A stretch of 5,782 bases of DNA from Gammaproteobacteria bacterium (GTDB lineage: Bacteria; Pseudomonadota; Gammaproteobacteria; Methylococcales; Methylomonadaceae), in NCBI GenBank assembly GCA_024276805.1, contig JAJRWJ010000097.1, forward strand, positions 1 to 5,782, written 5' to 3'. Below are positions 1-5,782 of this stretch, piece after piece; position 1 is the first letter of the stretch; each line of letters opens with the position of its first letter. Position numbers and translations under genes: made by a program. Under the pieces are notes generated by a model, which ran no database searches, had not been told where the DNA came from, and was given only the letters and a program-made list of their open reading frames with translations.

Positions 1-57
1 CTGTATTGCGATCAAGCTACCTTGTCAGGCGCTTATTCAGTAAAATGAATATTTTTC

Positions 58-76
58 CACCTGTCAGATACAGGTG
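58..76. promoter_or_regulatory. 7-bp inverted repeat in the leader of the zeta-kinase gene
   Basis: CACCTGT (58-64) and ACAGGTG (70-76) are perfect inverted copies separated by 5 bases, ending 27 bases before the ATG at 104. The arrangement fits either an operator for a dimeric regulator or a small hairpin in the 5' untranslated region. A possible -35-like TTGTCA lies at 22-27, but the -10 choices are poor: ATGAAT at 45-50 has a 17-base spacer with only 3 of 6 matches, and TAAAAT at 41-46 matches better but is too close. Arms this short can arise by chance. Confidence 0.25.
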
Positions 77-91
77 CTGTAATGGTTTTTC

Positions 92-95
92 AAGG
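92..95 (+). promoter_or_regulatory. Ribosome binding site of the zeta-kinase gene
   Basis: AAGG lies 8 bases upstream of the ATG at 104. An in-frame TAA at 80-82 rules out a longer protein, so site and stop together support the chosen start. A 9-codon ORF (82-111, MVFQGCTDE) begins upstream and ends across the ATG in another frame. It has no ribosome site of its own that I can see. Confidence 0.55.
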
Positions 96-103
96 CTGCA
101 CTG

Positions 104-2278
104 ATGAATGACTCCACGGCATTGCATATTTCCGGCTACCAGCAATTGAAGCAATTGCGTACCGCACTGGCGATCCTGCAGGGTACAAAATTATTGTCCA
201 CGCTGAAGCAGGAGGCGGAAACGACCGTCTCCCATGACCAGAGCAAACGCGTCACTTACCTGACCATGTTGTTTTCCCGCATCCACCGGGCAATGTTTCA
301 CGACTGGATGGACCAGGCCACTGTCAATCACCGGCCCGGGACCATGACTAGTGCCGACAAACGGCAGCGTTTTCGCAAAATCATCGCCCGTCTGGTGCTG
401 GATAACGAAGACAACCGGGACAGCGCCATCTTCGACAACAACGGCTTCGTCATTGCCAGCACCGATATCGCTGAGCGACTGGCAGGATTTTACCTGCAGA
501 TGCGCAACGTCCGCCCCTTTGCCTATGGCAATCGCATCACCCTGGATTTTTTTATGACCATGCTCGGCAATCTGCCGGCCTTCAAGGGCGTCTATCAGCA
601 TGGCATCGATTTTCGCCGGCTCGATGGCAATGATGCCGTCTGCCTGCATGATCCCGAAAGCGACCTGGCAACGATCACTACCGCCTTTGCCCATGCCCTG
701 GATGGTGCATGTGTCAGGAATCCACCCAATCCCGCCAATGGCTATGGAAAATGGCCGGAAAACAAGAAACTCGTCTCCGGCATCCCTTTTCTGTCCCATA
801 CCACAGATGCCGGTATCGAATGCCTGGTTTCGGTCAATGGTGGTCTGGTGCCTTTGGCCAGCACTCAGGAAGAACTTTTTCTGGCGGGCAGGCATCTGGC
901 CGACTATCCCCTGAGCGCCTCGGAAAACATCATTGGTTATTTGCCCGGAACAGAAAATCTGCGCACTGCGGATAAAAAAACCATCGATGGCATCTCTATT
1001 GGCGAAAACGGTGCGGCGCCCTTGTTCTGCCTGGATATCAACATGCTGACCGGTTTGCGCTCGCCGAGCCACATGGAATTGCTGGAACTGATCAGACACT
1101 GCGGCGGCGAACAAAGCAGCATTTTTGCACTGGCGAACAATGCCGACCTGAAAGCCAGGCTGCTGCATGCTTCCAGCGACGACATCCGGCTGCAGCGTAC
1201 CGTGGAAATTGCCTATGCCAGACTCAACGACATGACCGGCAAACTGCATGCCGCCGTGGAAGAACTGTTTTTGGGGAAAACCACAGACCCCCAGCCAAAA
1301 CTCTATATGGCCATGGGCGGCGCGGGCTCAGGTAAAAGCGCGGTCGAGGAAATCGCCCGGGCACAGTGTGGCGACAATTTTGTCATCGCCTCCCTGGATG
1401 AATTTCGCAAGCGGAGCGATCTCTATCAGGTATTGACCGCCGCCAATCATCACAGCGACGACTATGTCTATGTGGAACCCTTCGCCAACAGACTGCGCGA
1501 CCTGGTCGCAGAGCGCGCCAGGCGGACCGGGATCAATCTTTTGTTCGACGGTACCGGAATTTCCTACCAACCGCGTTATGCCAGCATCGTCCGGCAGTTC
1601 AAAGACGCCGGATTCCACACCCAGATCACCGCAGTGGATGCTTTCCTGGTCAATCCTGGCGCATCTTCTGAATCAGGCGAGCCAGCATCGACGGTCATCG
1701 AACGGGTCAAGGAGCGCTATCGGCAAACCGGACGCGCCCTGCCCTGGGTGGTCACGATCGACAAACATATCCGTGCGCCGGTATCGTTTCTGAATGCCCT
1801 GGAAGACCCTTTTCTGGACAAGATCGCACTGTTCGCCAATGATGGAGGAAAAAACCGGCACTTTCTGGTCGCCGAAAGTTTCAACTGCTCCGACCGGGAA
1901 GTACGCATGCTGCACGAGCAACAGAAAATGGAGACACTGGCGCAATACTTGTGTGCACTGAGCCAGGATCATAGCGATTCGATCATCCGCCAGATCACCG
2001 CTGGCAGGCGTCCAGAGATCGATGCCCTGCTGGCCAGAAACCCGGACTTCACCGAAACCAATGTCGCCTATCAGATCTACAGCCGCGACACCTGCAACCG
2101 GGTGCTGGCCATCTACAACTCGCAGCGCATGATCGGCTTTCTGGAAAAACGGCAATTCAACCCGCACGCATCCGGTGAGCAGGGATTACTGTACAAACCA
2201 GAGCTGCTGGCCTTCCATGTCGATCCGGACAATCCACAACCGTGGCTGATACGGCTGCAGGGCTTCGCTCCGGGATGA
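104..2278 (+). CDS. Zeta-toxin-type P-loop kinase domain protein with possible degenerate Fic-like N-terminal region
   Basis: This is a 724-residue protein with no signal peptide or membrane segment, so probably cytoplasmic. The clear domain is a zeta-toxin-like kinase at about 398-550. It has a Walker A loop GGAGSGKS (405-412, Lys411), a SLDEFRKR motif with Asp432, FDGTG (481-485) in the place of the zeta EGT motif, and an Arg-rich ERVKERYRQTGR segment (533-544). The Lys411-Asp432 spacing of 21 equals that of K46-D67 in the streptococcal plasmid zeta toxin. Known zeta toxins use ATP/GTP to phosphorylate UDP-N-acetylglucosamine, but relatives act on other small molecules, so the substrate here is unknown. 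Residues 45-205 look weakly Fic-like: an IHRAMF helix, then VRPFAYGN (136-143), resembling HPFxxGN but with Arg137 in place of the catalytic His. Residues 205-395 and 560-724 are unrecognised. At 724 residues it is much longer than stand-alone zeta toxins (roughly 250-300). No antitoxin gene is visible; only 103 bases upstream can be seen. The kinase domain is confident, the biological role is not. Confidence 0.9.
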   Translation: MNDSTALHISGYQQLKQLRTALAILQGTKLLSTLKQEAETTVSHDQSKRVTYLTMLFSRIHRAMFHDWMDQATVNHRPGTMTSADKRQRFRKIIARLVLDNEDNRDSAIFDNNGFVIASTDIAERLAGFYLQMRNVRPFAYGNRITLDFFMTMLGNLPAFKGVYQHGIDFRRLDGNDAVCLHDPESDLATITTAFAHALDGACVRNPPNPANGYGKWPENKKLVSGIPFLSHTTDAGIECLVSVNGGLVPLASTQEELFLAGRHLADYPLSASENIIGYLPGTENLRTADKKTIDGISIGENGAAPLFCLDINMLTGLRSPSHMELLELIRHCGGEQSSIFALANNADLKARLLHASSDDIRLQRTVEIAYARLNDMTGKLHAAVEELFLGKTTDPQPKLYMAMGGAGSGKSAVEEIARAQCGDNFVIASLDEFRKRSDLYQVLTAANHHSDDYVYVEPFANRLRDLVAERARRTGINLLFDGTGISYQPRYASIVRQFKDAGFHTQITAVDAFLVNPGASSESGEPASTVIERVKERYRQTGRALPWVVTIDKHIRAPVSFLNALEDPFLDKIALFANDGGKNRHFLVAESFNCSDREVRMLHEQQKMETLAQYLCALSQDHSDSIIRQITAGRRPEIDALLARNPDFTETNVAYQIYSRDTCNRVLAIYNSQRMIGFLEKRQFNPHASGEQGLLYKPELLAFHVDPDNPQPWLIRLQGFAPG

Positions 2279-2369
2279 TTTCGTCTGTCGCCAATGTTTA
2301 TCAATCCCACACTCCGCATGGAAATACTTTGTAAAATATACTGCGTGTTGTCAATCGGAGCGTCACTGC

Positions 2370-2423
2370 ATGAGTACCCACGAAAGACTTGGCAACATGA
2401 AAAAATCAGATTTGCGCGGGTAA
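2370..2423 (+). CDS. Doubtful 17-codon small ORF in the convergent gap
   Basis: The ORF reads MSTHERLGNMKKSDLRG and then TAA. GGAG at 2357-2360 sits 9 bases before the ATG, and a TATACT -10-like box lies at 2337-2342. The -35 is poor: the best candidate, TCCGCA with an 18-base spacer, matches 3 of 6. The order box, ribosome site, start is tidy, but the peptide resembles nothing I know and an ORF this short can occur by chance. The rest of the 222-base gap holds only weak hairpins, such as GCCGA/TCGGC at 2457-2471 with no T-run after it, so neither convergent gene has an obvious intrinsic terminator. Confidence 0.15.
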   Translation: MSTHERLGNMKKSDLRG

Positions 2424-2500
2424 CCCAGCCTGCCATTGACTTGTTTCATGATCGATGCCGAAAACGTCGGCGAACCTGCTCTTACAGGCGATTTTCCGGC

Positions 2501-5356
2501 TCAATCGGCATCCAGAAGATGAAATTCCGGCTTCGGCATAGGCCTGCCGATACCATAGCCCTGCGCATAATCCACGCCGATCAAAAACAGGGTTGCCAGA
2601 ATGTGCTCATCTTCGACAAACTCGGCAATGGTTTTCAACCCCATTCCCTGACCAACGCTGTTGATGGCATTGACAAACAGGCGGTCCTCTCTGTTCCGGG
2701 TAAGGTTTTTGACAAACCCCCCATCGATTTTCAAATACTGAACCGGTAACTGTTTCAGGTGGTTCATCGATGAAAAACCAACGCCAAAGTCATCCAGAGC
2801 AAAACTGCCCCCCACCTGGGAGATTTCGGCAATAAACTTTTGCGCGGCCTGTAAATTTGTCACTGCCTGGGTTTCAGTGATTTCAAAAGTAAAGCGGGAA
2901 AAAGGAACGCCGTGCTTACTGATAATGTCACTGACAATCCGGAAGGCATTCGGATTGGATATCATTTCTCCAGACAGATTGACCGATAACGAAATATCCA
3001 GATCATGGGCTATAAAATTGGCCTGATGCCCGGCCGCCAGCGCCAGCACTCTTTTATCGATACAAGTCATCAGGCCGGTCTGTTCGGCGACACCGATAAA
3101 CACGCCCGGAGCGATGACATTGCCATCATCATCGATCATTCGCAGCAGACACTCATAGTGGCAAATGCTCTTGTCGGCGATGCGCATGATAGGCTGAAAA
3201 TACAGTACGAAACGATTTTCCTCCATCGCCTTCTCGATGTTGGACTTCCAGTTGACCCTTTTGCGCACTTCTTCGCGGTTGAGATCATCGATAGAAGCCA
3301 GACACCAGCCACCACGGCCGCTCTCCTTGGCCTTGTACATGGCCAGATCGACGCTGGCCATCAGATCCTGCTCACTGTAGCCTTCCACTGGAAAAATCAG
3401 CAACCCGGCACTGATCGATACCCGATGTACATTGTTTCCCAAAGAGATTTCCACTTTGGCCATTGCATCACATATTTTTTGCGCCAGGTCCTGGGCATGC
3501 TGCAGCGATATCTGCGGCGCCAGTACGACAAATTCATCCCCGCCAAAGCGGGCGACGAAATCGCTTTTTCGGGTAACGGCAAGCAATTGTTCGGCGATCT
3601 TGATCAGTAGTTCGTCACCCACTTTATGACCACTGCTGTCATTGACGAACTTGAATTGATCGATATCGAAAAAAATAAGCGCCCCCGACTGATTATAGCG
3701 TGTTGCCAACGCCAGCGTTCTCTGCAGTTCCTGCTCGAAACGGCGGCGGTTATATAGATTGGTCAGTGGATCATGGTCCGCCAGCCAGGACAATTGACTT
3801 TCGATTTGCTTGCGCCCGGTCAAATCCAGTCCGACAACCAGTATTTCCGGAGCCTCCTCGGAATTGTCGATCAGAGTAAAAAACCAGGAAATATAGAATT
3901 CCGTGCCTTCCAGTGCGCGCATCGGGCATTCGTGGCGAAAGGTCATCCTCTGCTGCTGCGCCAGTGGATCGATGGCGCTGCTGATGGCTTCAAAATCGAC
4001 TTCCTCGAAAATCAAATCGGTAAACAGCTTGTTATTTTCCTGCAGATCATAAATCCCTGTCAGGTTTTCCCCGTATTTATTCAGGGTCAGTATTTTTCCG
4101 TTGCCATCGATGGTCATGATAATGACTTGTGCGGTATCCAGAATATTGGAAACGAAATTCTTTTCTTTTTGCAGTTCCAGAGTTCTCTCGGATAAATTCC
4201 GGGTTCGTGTTTCCACTTCATCGTCCAGATTCTTCAAGGTCACGATAAGATTATGCGTTGCTTCGTCCAGGACATTGATTTCGTCACGAAATGAAGTCTG
4301 TTTACTTTTGTTTGGCAGATAGCGCATCACTTCGGAATATTTTTTTTCCGCAATCAAAGGCAACAAGGTGATCAGCATCCTCAGTCGCCTGGTCGGTCTG
4401 ATCAACAGGATCAGAATGATCGTCGCGGAAAGCAGCAGACTCAGCAAACCGTTGGCCGCATACAGCAACATCGCCTTTTTGGTCTGGGAGAGTTCCCTGC
4501 TGATATCATCGATTATTATCAATTCGGCAATATTTTTCTGTCCGATAAAGGGTATCGTGGAAATTTCATAGGTTTTACCTTGATACGGCAGCCGCACTGC
4601 ATCCTGAAACTGCCCATCCGGATGTAGCCGCATCAGTTGCAACAGCAGAGGCAGATTTTTTTTATTTTGCGTCAGGGCAATGATATTTGCCGACCATTCT
4701 GGAAAAACCGGCAAATTCCCTTCCCCCGCCTTTCCCACCCGTTTGACCAGGATGCCGATGTCGGCGCCGGTAATGCCATGCATCTGCAACACTGTTTCCG
4801 CCAGATCGACACCGAAAATAAATACGCCGATAAAATCCCCCTGATGCAAAAAAGGCGATACATAGTAATGCTTGCAGTCATCGGCACAGACGATTTGATC
4901 GATGGGTTGTTCATTTTGCACGACAAAATTGAACATCGGTGAGAAAAAATCGATGCTGTTCAGGGTATCGCCCCACTTGCCGATCAATTCACCCTCTCTG
5001 GACAACAGATAGGCCGAATCGATATCGGATTCCAGTTCGATCTTGAACCAGTTGGCCTCGATGCGCCTGGTGATCTGACCCAGCGCTTCGGCAGGCGTCG
5101 CCTGCGGCTCCAGCAAAGCCGGGATCAGCCAGCCGATATTGACATCATGCAGCTTCGATCTCTCCAGGATACTGGTAAAAGCCTGCTGATAAAATCGCCG
5201 CACCCGGGTTCTTTCATTGTCGAAATTTTTCTCCAGGGTGAATTTACCCAGAATAAACACACTGCTGGAAGCGACGATCGTGGCAAAACTGACCGCTAAA
5301 ACCGCTTTCCAGACCAGACTGAAATATTTTCCTTTTGTTTTGTCGTTGTCTAACAT
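2501..5356 (-). CDS. Membrane-bound PAS-GGDEF-EAL cyclic di-GMP turnover protein with periplasmic sensor
   Basis: This is a 951-residue inner-membrane signalling protein. Membrane segments near 16-36 and 297-319 enclose a periplasmic sensor of about 260 residues, probably a double-Cache type (compare FIGVFIFGVDLAETV and GADIGIL), with Cys157 and Cys161 in CADDC. A HAMP-like stretch and coiled coil (about 320-400) lead to a PAS domain (about 400-515). GGDEF (about 522-684) has DHDPLTNLYNRR, an intact GGDEF at 605-609 and an RKSD product-inhibition I-site (596-599) five residues before it, so cyclic di-GMP synthesis is expected. EAL (about 700-945) reads ECLLR instead of EALLR but keeps Glu735, Asn793, Glu825, Asp855, Asp856, Lys876, Glu912 and Gln932, plus loop-6 Glu828. 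Their spacing equals that of the RocR phosphodiesterase, so hydrolysis to pGpG is also expected. The ATG at 5354-5356 is the only good start: an in-frame TGA lies 51 bases upstream, though no strong Shine-Dalgarno precedes it. The gene converges with the kinase gene, and a long palindrome lies 101 bases upstream. The net direction of turnover cannot be read from sequence. Confidence 0.95.
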   Translation of the reverse strand: MLDNDKTKGKYFSLVWKAVLAVSFATIVASSSVFILGKFTLEKNFDNERTRVRRFYQQAFTSILERSKLHDVNIGWLIPALLEPQATPAEALGQITRRIEANWFKIELESDIDSAYLLSREGELIGKWGDTLNSIDFFSPMFNFVVQNEQPIDQIVCADDCKHYYVSPFLHQGDFIGVFIFGVDLAETVLQMHGITGADIGILVKRVGKAGEGNLPVFPEWSANIIALTQNKKNLPLLLQLMRLHPDGQFQDAVRLPYQGKTYEISTIPFIGQKNIAELIIIDDISRELSQTKKAMLLYAANGLLSLLLSATIILILLIRPTRRLRMLITLLPLIAEKKYSEVMRYLPNKSKQTSFRDEINVLDEATHNLIVTLKNLDDEVETRTRNLSERTLELQKEKNFVSNILDTAQVIIMTIDGNGKILTLNKYGENLTGIYDLQENNKLFTDLIFEEVDFEAISSAIDPLAQQQRMTFRHECPMRALEGTEFYISWFFTLIDNSEEAPEILVVGLDLTGRKQIESQLSWLADHDPLTNLYNRRRFEQELQRTLALATRYNQSGALIFFDIDQFKFVNDSSGHKVGDELLIKIAEQLLAVTRKSDFVARFGGDEFVVLAPQISLQHAQDLAQKICDAMAKVEISLGNNVHRVSISAGLLIFPVEGYSEQDLMASVDLAMYKAKESGRGGWCLASIDDLNREEVRKRVNWKSNIEKAMEENRFVLYFQPIMRIADKSICHYECLLRMIDDDGNVIAPGVFIGVAEQTGLMTCIDKRVLALAAGHQANFIAHDLDISLSVNLSGEMISNPNAFRIVSDIISKHGVPFSRFTFEITETQAVTNLQAAQKFIAEISQVGGSFALDDFGVGFSSMNHLKQLPVQYLKIDGGFVKNLTRNREDRLFVNAINSVGQGMGLKTIAEFVEDEHILATLFLIGVDYAQGYGIGRPMPKPEFHLLDAD

Positions 5357-5456
5357 TGCAAGTGGGGCGATTTGGCCAATGGCGGATAGTCTATCATTTA
5401 TCGATCAATTCTGATTCCGACAATGGCGCCGGCCGAGCAGACTATGGAAATCGGGA
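5357..5456. promoter_or_regulatory. Upstream region of the GGDEF-EAL gene
   Basis: No gene is seen here. Read on the minus strand, TTGTCG (5418-5423) and GATAAA (5397-5402) could form a weak promoter, but the spacer is only 15 bases. GATAG-T-CTATC (5385-5395) is a perfect 5-bp inverted repeat about 30 bases before the start codon and could be an operator. Immediately before the ATG the minus strand reads CCCCACTTGCA, a poor ribosome site, so translation may be weak. A second possible -10, TATATC (5455-5460, minus), spans the edge of the palindrome. Confidence 0.3.
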
Positions 5457-5586
5457 TATACTCTTCGCATGTGACATCCGCATTTCGGTGGTTCATTTTT
5501 TGTCGAGGGCAAGGCGAAAAAACGCCGCTGTAGCCATCGGCAAAAAAGGGGCTGCCGGGGTGATGATGTCATGTGCGGAGAGTATA
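5457..5586 (+). repeat. 130-base imperfect palindrome, MITE-like, able to form one long RNA hairpin
   Basis: The arms 5457-5510 and 5533-5586 face each other without a gap; opposed positions always sum to 11043. Of 54 positions, 39 are Watson-Crick, 11 are G-U in + strand RNA, and 4 are mismatched (5479/5564, 5480/5563, 5495/5548, 5507/5536). Inside, a 2x6 internal loop leads to GGCG (5513-5516) and CGCC (5523-5526) around an A6 loop. The ends are TATACTCT and AGAGTATA, consistent with a non-autonomous element flanked by, or including, a duplicated TA as in IS630/mariner-type insertions. Size and shape recall the ERIC (about 127 bp) and Correia families of other bacteria, but I see no sequence match to either. 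No transposase is present, and no T-run follows the stem in either direction, so it is not a standard terminator. A structured RNA gene is the main alternative. The structure itself is certain; the class is inferred. Confidence 0.85.
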
Positions 5587-5588
5587 AT
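5560..5588 (+). promoter_or_regulatory. Possible outward promoter at the right end of the palindrome
   Basis: An exact TATAAT box (5583-5588) straddles the end of the palindrome and points out of the window. Seventeen bases upstream, GTGATG (5560-5565) matches TTGACA at 3 of 6 positions, including the TGA core. There is no extended -10 TG. Insertion elements that create a promoter at their edge are known, for example Correia elements. Any target gene would lie beyond base 5782. Confidence 0.35.
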
Positions 5589-5782
5589 ACCTGTGTTCAG
5601 TTTGGTCTCAGACTGACAGTCCCAGTCACCATCCAGTCTTCATTGATCGAGGTTGATTGTTGATGTCTCCCTTTCAGGGTCCATTACCTGTCTGCCTGTA
5701 GTACACAACTCAAATTTGCCTGGATGAACAGAGGTTTTTATGCGGGATTGTATGTTAAAGAAATATAAATCGCATAAATAAC
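5587..5782. other. Gene-free right end, possible leader of a gene beyond the window
   Basis: No convincing coding region is present. Short ORFs of 12-14 codons start at 5663, 5724 and 5740. The last (MRDCMLKKYKSHK, ending 5781) has GAGG five bases upstream, but none resembles a known peptide. CAGTC occurs three times (within 5616-5621, 5622-5627 and 5633-5638). TTTATGCG (5737-5744) and CGCATAAA (5771-5778) form an 8-bp perfect inverted repeat in AT-rich sequence. These signs suit a regulatory leader but are individually at chance level. Confidence 0.3.

Noticed and set aside
191..1249. 352-codon open frame on the minus strand opposite the kinase gene
   Set aside because: Its codons are exact reverse complements of the sense codons, so it stays open because TTA, CTA and TCA are rare in the real gene. 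It has no recognisable domain and lies wholly inside a gene with a clear kinase motif.
2448..2522. Short + strand reading MIDAENVGEPAL, recalling the start of NYN-type nucleases
   Set aside because: It has only 24 codons, runs into antisense EAL sequence and has no ribosome site. The similarity rests on five or six residues.
2294..2749. 151-codon + strand ORF across the convergent gap
   Set aside because: Most of it is antisense to the conserved C-terminal part of the EAL domain, and its translation resembles nothing.
3005..3610. 201-codon + strand ORF opposite the GGDEF and EAL domains
   Set aside because: It is antisense to strongly conserved catalytic regions and has no recognisable domain or start signal.
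5457..5586. Retron-type or terminator reading of the long palindrome
   Set aside because: No reverse transcriptase gene is near, and no U-run follows the stem on either strand.
5335..5616. 93-codon + strand ORF running through the palindrome
   Set aside because: It starts inside the antisense of the GGDEF-EAL gene and reads through a palindromic repeat. Its composition is not protein-like and no ribosome site fits.
5590..5734. Distant inverted repeat pairing 5590-5599 with 5725-5734 (9 of 10), which would cover a GAGG ribosome site
   Set aside because: A match of this size is expected about once by chance in 200 bases, and no confident gene follows the GAGG.
5737..5778. 8-bp inverted repeat TTTATGCG / CGCATAAA as an attachment or operator site
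   Set aside because: The arms are short, 26 bases apart and in AT-rich sequence at the window edge. Chance cannot be excluded, so it is only mentioned within the region description.

Overview
The window looks like a stretch of a Pseudomonadota (probably gamma- or betaproteobacterial) chromosome of middling GC content. The basis is the codon use, the AAGG/GGAG-type ribosome sites and a long membrane-bound GGDEF-EAL regulator typical of these bacteria. No ribosomal or housekeeping gene is present, so the genus cannot be fixed.

Layout: bases 1-103 are a leader holding a 7-bp inverted repeat. Bases 104-2278 (+) encode a 724-residue cytoplasmic protein with a zeta-toxin-type P-loop kinase domain near residues 398-550 and, by weaker evidence, a degenerate Fic-like region near residues 45-205. 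Bases 2279-2500 are a convergent intergenic gap with no convincing terminator and one doubtful 17-codon ORF. Bases 2501-5356 (-) encode a 951-residue membrane protein: periplasmic sensor, HAMP-like linker, PAS, GGDEF with an I-site, and EAL with its full set of catalytic residues. Bases 5357-5782 hold no convincing gene.

The most striking structure lies in that last gap. Bases 5457-5586 form a 130-base imperfect palindrome. Read as + strand RNA, 54 consecutive opposed positions give 39 Watson-Crick pairs, 11 G-U pairs and only 4 mismatches, followed by an internal loop and a 4-bp apical stem with an A6 loop. Its ends read TATACTC and GAGTATA, as expected of a miniature inverted-repeat element inserted at TA. 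Every transition between the arms falls on the side that keeps a G-U pair in the + strand RNA, so the element appears to have a preferred transcribed strand. The right end carries an exact TATAAT box pointing out of the window.

The two genes converge and show no obvious functional link. One is a possible toxin or effector-like nucleotide-dependent enzyme; the other makes or degrades cyclic di-GMP in response to a periplasmic signal. The palindrome starts 101 bases upstream of the GGDEF-EAL start codon, so it may affect that gene's expression and that of any gene further right.
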